In this document: piece after piece, positions 56,854 through 64,000 of the stretch
Numbering within the stretch: the first letter of the stretch is position 1
How the letters are laid out: each line of letters opens with the position of its first letter
Assembly (NCBI RefSeq): GCF_030409215.1
Contig: NZ_JAUFPL010000034.1
Span: 316,879 to 380,878 of the forward strand
Direction: 5' to 3'
Source: Halomonas ramblicola
GTDB lineage: Bacteria > Pseudomonadota > Gammaproteobacteria > Pseudomonadales > Halomonadaceae
DNA: 64,000 nucleotides
Notes under the pieces: generated by a model
Databases searched by the model: none
What the model was told of the DNA's origin: nothing
What the model saw: the letters and a program-made list of their open reading frames with translations, nothing else
Position numbers and translations under genes: made by a program

Positions 56854-57026
56854 GTCGACTCCTGCAGCTTCCCCACGTTGGGCTTCGTGACGCCCGCCCC
56901 CTTCTGGTATCGAGGGGTCGGCGCGAGCGTCCAGGGCGCTCTTGGTGGCGCTCATTATTACCCGGCTACTGCAAGGTTAGCCGACTCATGGCCCGCGTCG
57001 AGCCGGACGGAACCGGTGACGGGGTA

Positions 57027-57056
57027 CTGGCAACCCACGGTGCGCGGCGCTACCAT
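57027..57056 (+). promoter_or_regulatory. tRNA-Thr promoter
   Basis: -35 CTGGCA (57027-57032), 18-bp spacer, -10 TACCAT (57051-57056), predicted start about 3 bp before the mature tRNA 5' end. Both hexamers are 4/6 matches. Confidence 0.45.
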
Positions 57057-57065
57057 GCGTGCCGA

Positions 57066-57141
57066 GCCGCAATAGCTCAGTTGGTAGAGCAACGCACTCG
57101 TAATGCGTAGGTCGGTGGTTCGAGTCCACTTTGCGGCACCA
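57066..57141 (+). tRNA. tRNA-Thr (CGU)
   Basis: 76 nt with encoded CCA; acceptor GCCGCAA/TTGCGGC, D-arm AGCTCAGTTGGTAGAGC, anticodon loop CTCGTAA (anticodon CGT), T-loop GGTTCGAGTCC. Single-gene unit between divergent regulatory genes. No integrated element is seen at its 3' end. Confidence 0.97.
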
Positions 57142-57192
57142 GACCACGCCGCCGTCCGGTCGAGGCCGGGCGGCGGCTTGCGTTTCCGGAGT

Positions 57193-58053
57193 TCAGGTCT
57201 CGATGCTCGGACGCTCGGGGGTACGGCGGCGCGACCGGGGGTCGGGAACGTCGGTAGAGAGCTCCAGTTCGTGCTCCTCGCCCTCCTGCCAGTAGCGCAG
57301 TTGGGCATCCTCGCCTTTCGGGGTGTCCCTCACGCGCTCGAGGAACTGCAGGGGCGTGCGCGGCACCTCGCCGTTCACCTCGAGCAGCAGCGCCCCCGGC
57401 ATCATGCCGGCGTCACTCGCCTTGCCCCGCACGTCGCTGACCAGCACGCCCGGCTCGTCCGGCAGCTCCAGTGCCTCGCGCAGGTCATCGTCGACCGGGG
57501 TGACCGAGATACCCAGTGCCACCACGACCTGATCGTGGAAGCCCTCGTACTCGATCTCCCGCGCCGCCTCCATCACCGCCGGGGCGACATGGATGCTGGC
57601 ACCGGCGGTGAGCGCCAGGGCGATGGCGTCGCTGGGTCGGCTGTCGATGTGGATCGGCTCGTCGCGCCCCGCCACCCTCAACTCGAGCATGCCAAGGAAG
57701 GTGCCGTCGACCAAGGCATCGATGTAGATGCGCTCGAGACGCACCTCGACACCGTCGAGCACGTCGCCGAGCAGTTCGTGGGTCAGCGGACGTCGCGGCC
57801 GGTCGCCGCTCAGGCCACGCAGGATGGCCCCGGCCTCCACCGGACCGATGAAAATCGGGATCACCTCTCGTGCCCCAGGCTCGCGCAACAGCACCACCGG
57901 CACCCTGGTCAGCCCGGCGATCCCCACGGTGGCGACCTCCACCTCGACCATGGCCTCGGGCTCCACGGCGAGTTCGCGTCCCTGCACTGGCATCCCGAAC
58001 GCCAGGCCACCCACGAGCCAGAGGAGCAGGAATCCGCGTTGCAGCGCTGTCAT
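57193..58053 (-). CDS. Exported bifunctional-nuclease-domain / PDZ protein
   Basis: 286 residues. Signal peptide (LQRGFLLLWLVGGLAFGMPVQG). The BFN/DUF151 domain is at about 35-165 ([66 protein letters not shown]). A PDZ-like domain follows at about 195-265 (GVLVSDVRGKASDAGMMPGALLLEVNGE). The domain pair with an export signal suggests a cell-envelope role, not the nuclease function named after plant homologues. ATG 58053. Confidence 0.82.
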   Translation of the reverse strand: MTALQRGFLLLWLVGGLAFGMPVQGRELAVEPEAMVEVEVATVGIAGLTRVPVVLLREPGAREVIPIFIGPVEAGAILRGLSGDRPRRPLTHELLGDVLDGVEVRLERIYIDALVDGTFLGMLELRVAGRDEPIHIDSRPSDAIALALTAGASIHVAPAVMEAAREIEYEGFHDQVVVALGISVTPVDDDLREALELPDEPGVLVSDVRGKASDAGMMPGALLLEVNGEVPRTPLQFLERVRDTPKGEDAQLRYWQEGEEHELELSTDVPDPRSRRRTPERPSIET

Positions 58054-58233
58054 GATACACCTACCGGACCGATCACCGGTCGCTTGACTGTTCCCTAAGC
58101 ATGGCACCGCCCCGGCACCTCCTCCATGCCGCACCGAAATTCCCGGCGGCTCCGAACCTTGAGAGGATGGCGCCATGAGCACTCCAAAGCGATATTCCCG
58201 GAGGTACGTCCACGAGGCCTGTCCTGGCCCCGC

Positions 58234-61200
58234 TTACCTCGCCTCGGGGTCGAGTCTCAACGACTCGAGTGGCAGGGGCCGGCCGAACAGATAGCCCTGG
58301 AAGCGCCGGCAGCCATGCTCGACCAGCCAGTCGTGCTGGGCCCGGGTCTCCACCCCCTCGGCCACCACCTCCAGGCCCAGGCTGCGGGCCAACGCGATGG
58401 TGCTGGCCACGATGGCCGCCGTGGCATCCTCCTCCAGCAGGTCGCGCACGAAGGATTGGTCGATCTTCAGCTGATCCAGCGGTAGCTGCTTGAGGTAGGC
58501 CAGCGAGGAATAGCCGGTGCCGAAGTCGTCCAGCGAGAAACTCACGCCGCGCTCGCGCAGCCGCAGCATCTTGGCCCGGGCATCGTCACGTTCCTCCATG
58601 AACAGGGTCTCGGTGACCTCGAGCTTCAGACGCTCGGCAGGGGCACGAGTCGCCGCCAGGACCGCCAGCACCTGCTCGACGAAGTCGAGTTCCCGGAACT
58701 GGCGGGGACTGACGTTCACCGAGATCGACAGGTCGCGTCGCTGCGGGTCCGTCGCCCAGGCCGCCAGCTGGCGACAGGCCGCATCCAGCGCCCAGTAGCC
58801 GATGACCACGATCAGCCGGTTCTCCTCGGCCAGGGGAATGAACTCCCCGGGTGACACCAGCCCCCGTTCGGGGTGCTCCCAGCGCAGCACCGCCTCGACG
58901 CCGACCACCGCTCCACCGGCCGCCACCTGGGGCTGGTAGTGGAGCCGGAACTCCCGACGCGGCAGGGCCTGGCGCAGGTCGGCCTCGAGACGGGCGCGGG
59001 CCTGGAGCCGTACCTGCATATCGGGATCGAAGAAGCTCAGGGTGTTGCGCCCCGTGGCCTTGGCCTGGAACAGGGCCATGTCGGCCTGCTGGAGGATCTC
59101 GTCGACGCCGGTGCCCTGGTCACGAATCAGGGTGATGCCCAGGCTGCCGGTCACCGCGACCGACTCGTCCCCCAGGAGGATGGGGTGCTGCAGCACCCCC
59201 AGCAGCTTGCGCGCAATCCGTTCGACCACGATCCCGGCGGCTTCCACCTCGCGGCCCAGGTCATGGAACAGCAGCGCGAACTCGTCGCCTCCCAGGCGCG
59301 CCAGGGTATCGGCCTCCCGCACCACCCGCCCCAGCCGTTCGGCGATCGTCTGCAGCAGCTGGTCACCGCGATGATGGCCCTGGGTGTCGTTGACCTGCTT
59401 GAAATTGTCCAGGTCGAGGTACACCAGCGCCCCGTACTGCCGCGTGCGATAGCTGTCGCGCAGCACGCCCTCCAGCCGGTCGAGCATCAGGCGCCGGTTG
59501 GGCAGGCCGGTGAGCGGATCGTAGAAGGCCAGCTGGTGGATCTCCTGCTCGGCGGCCTTGCGCTCGGTGAGATCGCTGAAGGTGGCCACATAGTGGGTGA
59601 GCTCGCCGGCGGCGTTGTGCACAGCGCTGATGGTCAGCCACTCCGGATATACCTCGCCGTTCTTGCGTCGGTTCCAGATCTCGCCCTGCCAGTTGCCCTT
59701 CTCGAGCACGCTGGCCCACAACCCGCGGTAGAAGGTTGCGTCGTGCATCCCCGAACTCAGCAGGCGCGGGTTCTTGCCCAGGACATCCTCCTCGCGATAG
59801 CCGGTGATGCGGCTGAAGGTGTCGTTGATGCGCAGGATGTTGCCCTCGGCGTCGGTGATCAGCATGCCCAGGTGGGTCTCGAAGGCGGTGGCGGCGATGC
59901 GCAGCTGGGCCTCGGTGGCCCGCTCTTCGGTCACGTCGCGCACCACGGCCAGGGCCCCGCCGATGTCCTGGCCGAGATTCACCAGCGGGCTGAGCACCGC
60001 ATGGTATTCGCGATGCTGGCCCTGCGACGACATCCGATAGTCGTACTCGACCGGCTGTCCCGTGCGTTCCATCTCATCGAAGGCGGCATCGAGCCGGTCG
60101 GCCAGCGTCACCGGCAACACCTCACGGTAATGCCGATCGCGCAGCGACTCCGCGTCGACCACCAGCTCGCCCGGATCCGTGGCGTGGGCGTAGACGAAAC
60201 GCCGGCGTTCATCGAACACCAGGATCGTGTCCTGGATCGACCCCACCAGCGCCTCGAGCCGCGCCTCCCGCGACTGGGCCTCGCGGCGGGCCTGCTCGCG
60301 CTCGACCACGCTCCGGCGCACCTCGGCTTCCAGGCTCAGGCGGTTGAGGTAGTGCCGCAACACCACGCCCCCCAGCAGGATCACGACCAGGGCGATGGCC
60401 GAACGTCCCCAGAGGCCGTGGAGCCAGTCCGCCAGCACGATCTCGACCGCCTCGCCGACCACGGCCACGAAGGGCAGCTCACCGATCCGCTGCAGGGTGT
60501 AGAGGCGCTCCTCTCCATCCAGCGGCGAAGCGGTACGGAACTGCACCTCATCCGCCCCGCTGTCGATGAAATCGCGGGTCAGCGGTTCCTCGATGCGTTT
60601 GCCGAGGCGCTCCAGGGGGCCCTCTTCCGAGAAGGCCGGACGGCGGGCGATCAGCCGCATGTCGGTATCGATGAGGGCGGTGCTCTGCCCGCGGGCCATG
60701 CTCAGCCGTTCCAGGTCGCCGGCGAAGGACGCGAGGTCCAACTGGGCACTGATGATACCGCCCCCCGACAGGCGCCGGGCGTGCACGACCCGGAACCGAT
60801 CACCGGAGGGCCGAAACAGGGGCGTCACGAGCTCCTCGGAGGCCCCTCCCCCGAGCGCGGCATGGTAGTCGAGCAGTTCCCCGACCTGCTGGCCGGGGGA
60901 ATAGGCGGGGTCGGTAGAGGCCAGGATGCGTCCCTCCGGCCCCACCAGGCACAGCTCGTCGATGAACGACAGGCCATCGCGCAGCGAGACCAGCCAGGCC
61001 CCCAGGTGTTCCGGGGAGTCTGCCATCCCCGCCAGCGCGTCCTGCTCGAGCAGGGTCGCCAGGCCTTGCAACAGCGCCTCGCTGGAGGCAAAGGTACTCG
61101 CTACCCACTCCGCCACCAGGTCGGCCCGCACCGCGGTCCGCTCGTCGGCGGCCTGGACGTCGCGCCGGTACTGCTCGACCAGCAAGGCCGCCAGGGTCGC

Positions 61201-61302
61201 CAGGATCAGCAGCACGGCGACCAGGTAGATCCCGATGGCGCGACGCCATTCGCGGCGATGGTTCGAAGTCGTCAGGAAGGAAGAGTCTGCATGGCGTCTC
61301 AC
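58234..61302 (-). CDS. Membrane sensor-PAS-GGDEF-EAL c-di-GMP protein
   Basis: 1022 residues from GTG 61302 (AAGGA 9 nt upstream). N-terminal helix (AIGIYLVAVLLILATLAALLV), periplasmic dCache-like sensor (about 50-300), second helix (SAIALVVILLGGVVL), two PAS domains (about 340-460 and 465-585, VLGKNPRLLSSGMHDATFY). GGDEF LARLGGDEFALL has an I-site READ. The EAL domain has GVEAVLRWEHP (EAV variant), NVSPRQF, VTETLFM, DDFGTGYSSLAYLKQLPLDQLKID, VVAEGVET. Probably bifunctional. An in-frame ATG further upstream exists but lacks support. Confidence 0.9.
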   Translation of the reverse strand: MRRHADSSFLTTSNHRREWRRAIGIYLVAVLLILATLAALLVEQYRRDVQAADERTAVRADLVAEWVASTFASSEALLQGLATLLEQDALAGMADSPEHLGAWLVSLRDGLSFIDELCLVGPEGRILASTDPAYSPGQQVGELLDYHAALGGGASEELVTPLFRPSGDRFRVVHARRLSGGGIISAQLDLASFAGDLERLSMARGQSTALIDTDMRLIARRPAFSEEGPLERLGKRIEEPLTRDFIDSGADEVQFRTASPLDGEERLYTLQRIGELPFVAVVGEAVEIVLADWLHGLWGRSAIALVVILLGGVVLRHYLNRLSLEAEVRRSVVEREQARREAQSREARLEALVGSIQDTILVFDERRRFVYAHATDPGELVVDAESLRDRHYREVLPVTLADRLDAAFDEMERTGQPVEYDYRMSSQGQHREYHAVLSPLVNLGQDIGGALAVVRDVTEERATEAQLRIAATAFETHLGMLITDAEGNILRINDTFSRITGYREEDVLGKNPRLLSSGMHDATFYRGLWASVLEKGNWQGEIWNRRKNGEVYPEWLTISAVHNAAGELTHYVATFSDLTERKAAEQEIHQLAFYDPLTGLPNRRLMLDRLEGVLRDSYRTRQYGALVYLDLDNFKQVNDTQGHHRGDQLLQTIAERLGRVVREADTLARLGGDEFALLFHDLGREVEAAGIVVERIARKLLGVLQHPILLGDESVAVTGSLGITLIRDQGTGVDEILQQADMALFQAKATGRNTLSFFDPDMQVRLQARARLEADLRQALPRREFRLHYQPQVAAGGAVVGVEAVLRWEHPERGLVSPGEFIPLAEENRLIVVIGYWALDAACRQLAAWATDPQRRDLSISVNVSPRQFRELDFVEQVLAVLAATRAPAERLKLEVTETLFMEERDDARAKMLRLRERGVSFSLDDFGTGYSSLAYLKQLPLDQLKIDQSFVRDLLEEDATAAIVASTIALARSLGLEVVAEGVETRAQHDWLVEHGCRRFQGYLFGRPLPLESLRLDPEAR

Positions 61303-61440
61303 GAGACGGCGTTCCTTGCACGGTGGAGGATTCCTCCCCGCAGTGTAACCACATGAACGACGATGTGCCGTACCGCCCAGCCTGGCCATCGTGCGACGGC
61401 CGGGCCAATCTGATGACAGGTCCTGACGGAGAACCCCGCC

Positions 61441-62736
61441 ATGGAAGAGGTCACCCGACAGTTCCTCGACGCCAACCAGCCGCTGATCCGTCTGGCGGTG
61501 GCGCTGCTGCTGGGCGCACTGATCGGCATCGAGCGCGGCTGGGTCGCCCGCCAGCAGCGTCCCGGCGAACGCATCGCCGGGGTGCGCACCCACGCCCTGG
61601 TGGGACTGCTCGGCGGCATCGCCGCCCTGCTCTCGGCATCGGTCAGCGACTGGGCGTTCCCGCTGATCTTCGTGGCGGTGGCGGCCACCGCCCTGGTGGC
61701 CTGGAGGGCGCGTCTCGGCGACCCGCCCGACTACAGCATCACCGGGTTGATCGGGCTGCTGCTCACCTTCTGCTTCGGTGCCGTGGCGGTGGGCGTGGAC
61801 CTGGCCGTGGCGACCGCCTGCACGGTCGCCACCGCGGTGATCCTCGACAACAAGCGCGAGATCCACGGCCTGCTCAATCGCCTCCAGGCCCGCGAGCTGG
61901 ATGCCGGCCTCAAGCTGCTGGTGATCAGCGTGGTGATGCTGCCGCTGCTGCCCGACCGCGCAATGGGTCCCGGCAACGTCCTCAACCCCTACGAGCTGTG
62001 GTGGATGGTGGTGCTGATCGCCGTGGTCTCCTTCGTCGGCTACTTCGCGGTGCGCGTCGGCGGCCCCGAGAAGGGGATCCTCTTCACCAGCCTGTTCGCC
62101 GGCCTCAGTTCCTCCACCGCCCTGACCCTGCACTTCGCCCGCCAGTCGCGCCTGGCCCCGAGCCTCTCGCCGCTGCTGGCGGCCGGCATCCTGCTGGCCT
62201 GCGGCACCATGTTCCCGCGCATCCTGCTCTATACCGCAGTGGTCAACCCCGGCCTGCTGCCATCGCTGCTGCTGCCCGTCAGCCTGATGGCCCTGACCCT
62301 CTATCTGCCGGCGCTATGGATCTGGCGCCGCCATCGCCGCAACGGCCTGGTGGAAAATGCCGGCCTGGTACAGAACCCGCTGGAGTTGCGCACGGCGCTG
62401 TTCTTCGGCGCCCTGCTGGCACTGATCATGCTGCTCGGGGAATGGCTGCGCGGCCTGTTCGGCGAGGCGGGCATCTATCTGCTGGCCATCAGCTCGGGCA
62501 TGGCCGACGTGGGTGCCATCACCCTGTCCTTGACCCGCATGTCGCTGAACGCCATTGAGGCCCAGACCGCCGTGCTGGGCATCATCCTCGCCGCGGCCAC
62601 CAACAACCTGGTCAAGGCGGGCCTGGCCGGTGCCCTCGGCACCCGCCATACCGGCTGGCGGGTCGCCCTGCCGATGCTGGCGTCGCTGGTGGTCGGGCTG
62701 GCGGCGGTCGCCCAGGCGATGCTGCTGGCGGGATGA
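61441..62736 (+). CDS. MgtC/SapB-family membrane protein with DUF4010
   Basis: 431 residues with about 12 membrane helices. The N-terminal MgtC-like part is LLLGALIGIERGWVARQQRPGERIAGVRTHALVGLLGGIAALL. The C-terminal DUF4010 part includes PEKGILFTSLFAGLSSSTALTLHFARQS, SSGMADVGAITLSLTRMS and AATNNLVKAGLAG. Some DUF4010 proteins are discussed as ion transporters; the substrate is unknown. ATG 61441 with GGAGA. Divergent from the sensor-GGDEF-EAL gene. Confidence 0.9.
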   Translation: MEEVTRQFLDANQPLIRLAVALLLGALIGIERGWVARQQRPGERIAGVRTHALVGLLGGIAALLSASVSDWAFPLIFVAVAATALVAWRARLGDPPDYSITGLIGLLLTFCFGAVAVGVDLAVATACTVATAVILDNKREIHGLLNRLQARELDAGLKLLVISVVMLPLLPDRAMGPGNVLNPYELWWMVVLIAVVSFVGYFAVRVGGPEKGILFTSLFAGLSSSTALTLHFARQSRLAPSLSPLLAAGILLACGTMFPRILLYTAVVNPGLLPSLLLPVSLMALTLYLPALWIWRRHRRNGLVENAGLVQNPLELRTALFFGALLALIMLLGEWLRGLFGEAGIYLLAISSGMADVGAITLSLTRMSLNAIEAQTAVLGIILAAATNNLVKAGLAGALGTRHTGWRVALPMLASLVVGLAAVAQAMLLAG

Positions 62737-62742
62737 CGGGGG

Positions 62743-63951
62743 TCAGGAGCGCTCCACCTCGGCCAGGCGTCGCTCGAGGAAGCGCCGCTCCGGCGCCTGG
62801 GACACCAGGGCGAGCGCCTCGCGGTAGTACCCGACGGCTTCCTCGCGACGCCCCAGCCGGCGCAACAGGTCGGCCCGGGCCGCCGGCAGCAGATGGTAGC
62901 CGGGCAGGTGGATCTCCTCGAGCAGCGCCAGCCCCTGCTCCAGGCCATCGGCCATGGCCACGGCCACGGCGCGATTGAGCGCCACCACCGGGCTGGGCTG
63001 CAGGCGATAGAGCAGGCTGTAGAGGGAGGCGATGCGCCGCCAGTCGGTGGCATCCGCGCTGGGCGCCTCGGCATGCAGGGCGGCGATGGCCGCCTGCACC
63101 GCATAGGGTGCCGGTGGGCCGCCACGCAGGGCGATCGCGGCCTGGGCGATCCCCTCCTCGATGGCCTCGCGGTCCCAGCGCGAGCGGTCCTGCTCCTCCA
63201 GCAGCACCAGGTCCCCCGCCGCGTCGGTGCGCGTCTCGCGGCGGGAATGGTGCAGCAGCATCAGTGCCAGCAATCCGCGGGTCTCGCGCTCGGCGGGCAG
63301 CCAGCCCACCAGCCGGCGTCCCAGGCGGATCGCCTCCTGACACAGGTCGTCGCGCACCAGGCGCTCTCCCTGGCTGGCCGCATAGCCCTCGTTGAAGATC
63401 AGGTAGAGCACCGCCATCACCGCCTCCAGGCGCTCGCCCAGGGCCGCGTCGGTGGGCACCTCGAAGGGAATGCCGGCATCGCGGATCTTGGCCTTGGCCC
63501 GCACCAGCCGCTGGGCCAGGGTGGGCACCGGCACCATGAAGGCGCGGGCGATCTCCTCGGTGGTGAGCCCGCCCAGGGTGCGCAGGGTCAGCGCCACCTG
63601 GGCGGCGCGCGAGAGCGCCGGGTGGCAGCAGGTGAAGATCAGCCGCAGGCTGTCCAGGGGCTCGGGGTCGTCGGGATCCACCGCCCGGGTCAGCTCCAGG
63701 TGTACCGCCAGCTCATCGGCCTTGCGCTCGCGCATCCGGTGATGACGCAACTGATCCAGGGCCTTGTGGCGCGCCGTGGCCGACAGCCAGGAGATCGGAC
63801 TCGCCGGCATTCCCTCCGCCGGCCACTGCAGCATGGCCGCCTCGAAGGCCGCCTGCAGGGCGTCCTCGGCCAGCGAGAAGTCACCGAAGCGGCGGATCAG
63901 GCCGGCGAGCAGGCGCCCGTATTCGCGCCGATAGAGGGCGTCGAGGTTCAC
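62743..63951 (-). CDS. ECF-type RNA polymerase sigma factor with C-terminal TPR-like domain (ECF42-like)
   Basis: 402 residues. Sigma region 2 ([45 protein letters not shown]) and region 4 ([37 protein letters not shown]). A long helical, TPR-like C-terminus (about 190-400, [28 protein letters not shown]) is typical of the ECF42 group. This group has no anti-sigma factor gene and is linked to DGPF/YCII proteins, which fits the coupled upstream gene. GTG start at 63951 overlaps the upstream stop by 4 bp (GTGA). Confidence 0.9.
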   Translation of the reverse strand: MNLDALYRREYGRLLAGLIRRFGDFSLAEDALQAAFEAAMLQWPAEGMPASPISWLSATARHKALDQLRHHRMRERKADELAVHLELTRAVDPDDPEPLDSLRLIFTCCHPALSRAAQVALTLRTLGGLTTEEIARAFMVPVPTLAQRLVRAKAKIRDAGIPFEVPTDAALGERLEAVMAVLYLIFNEGYAASQGERLVRDDLCQEAIRLGRRLVGWLPAERETRGLLALMLLHHSRRETRTDAAGDLVLLEEQDRSRWDREAIEEGIAQAAIALRGGPPAPYAVQAAIAALHAEAPSADATDWRRIASLYSLLYRLQPSPVVALNRAVAVAMADGLEQGLALLEEIHLPGYHLLPAARADLLRRLGRREEAVGYYREALALVSQAPERRFLERRLAEVERS

Positions 63952-64000
63952 AGCCGATAGGCCGGATCCACCGGCCGCACTTCCACCGTGCCGCCCACCC
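63948..64000 (-). CDS. YCII/DGPF-like protein, C-terminal end only
   Basis: The last 16 or so codons before the ECF start read [16 protein letters not shown] then stop. The GTVEVRP ending is that of YCII-related (DGPF) proteins, which usually precede ECF42 sigma genes. The rest lies beyond the window. The call depends largely on context. Confidence 0.55.
   Translation of the reverse strand, partial: VGGTVEVRPVDPAYRL

Overview
The window looks like a chromosomal segment of a high-GC gammaproteobacterium, most likely a halophile of the Halomonas group. This rests on protein style (aceF with three lipoyl domains, nadC/ampD divergence, BamC-DapA, BepA, RluB-ScpB-ScpA, PurL-MltF), high GC and a wealth of c-di-GMP proteins. 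No rRNA, CRISPR array or insertion sequence was seen.

Layout. 1-3.9 kb: pyruvate dehydrogenase aceE-aceF (minus, aceF cut by the window edge). 4.2-7.2 kb: ampD / nadC divergent pair, a GNAT acetyltransferase and trmO. 7.2-17.8 kb: a nine-gene minus-strand catabolic cluster. Its first five genes run molybdenum hydroxylase large, medium, small subunit, aryl-CoA ligase, enoyl-CoA-hydratase-family protein. This is the hmfABCDE order of 2-furoate degradation. It is followed by a BenE-type importer, XdhC and MocA (molybdenum cofactor maturation) and an AraC-family regulator. The inferred route is 2-furoate -> 2-furoyl-CoA -> 5-hydroxy-2-furoyl-CoA -> 2-oxoglutaroyl-CoA -> 2-oxoglutarate. 18-26 kb: housekeeping genes (purC, an MBL hydrolase, bamC, dapA, bcp, perM-tusA-like, bepA, nadA).

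26.4-31.7 kb: an accessory regulatory island with two tandem Crp/Fnr-family genes and three plus-strand promoters. All three carry a near-palindrome GTRYGYYAGCGCAC exactly 22 bp upstream of a -10 element (centre at -41.5 from the predicted start). They drive an 81-residue small ORF, a PAS-GGDEF gene and a 24-residue membrane peptide. The PAS-GGDEF gene and a following Sel1/peptidoglycan-binding gene are both frameshifted, the first at a C8 tract.

31.74-42.34 kb: a 10.6-kb integrated phage-derived element in the 3' end of a tRNA-Lys. It has a 15-bp direct repeat at both ends, a P4-type integrase, matching arm-type repeats near both ends, AlpA, an Ash-like protein, small early genes and four GTTCA/TGAAC dyads ahead of the late genes. 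The late set is remarkably small: a ClpP-protease/capsid single-chain ORF, a tape-measure protein and two small ORFs. No terminase, portal or lysis gene was found, so it is either a satellite or a pared-down prophage.

42.3-64 kb: two tandem tRNA-Lys genes with a stable-RNA-type promoter, rluB-scpB-scpA, radD, purL, mltF, a diguanylate-cyclase remnant, tadA, tesB, an MHYT-GGDEF-EAL protein, tRNA-Thr, a bifunctional-nuclease/PDZ exported protein, a sensor-PAS-GGDEF-EAL protein, an MgtC/DUF4010 membrane protein and an ECF sigma factor translationally coupled to a YCII-like gene that leaves the window.
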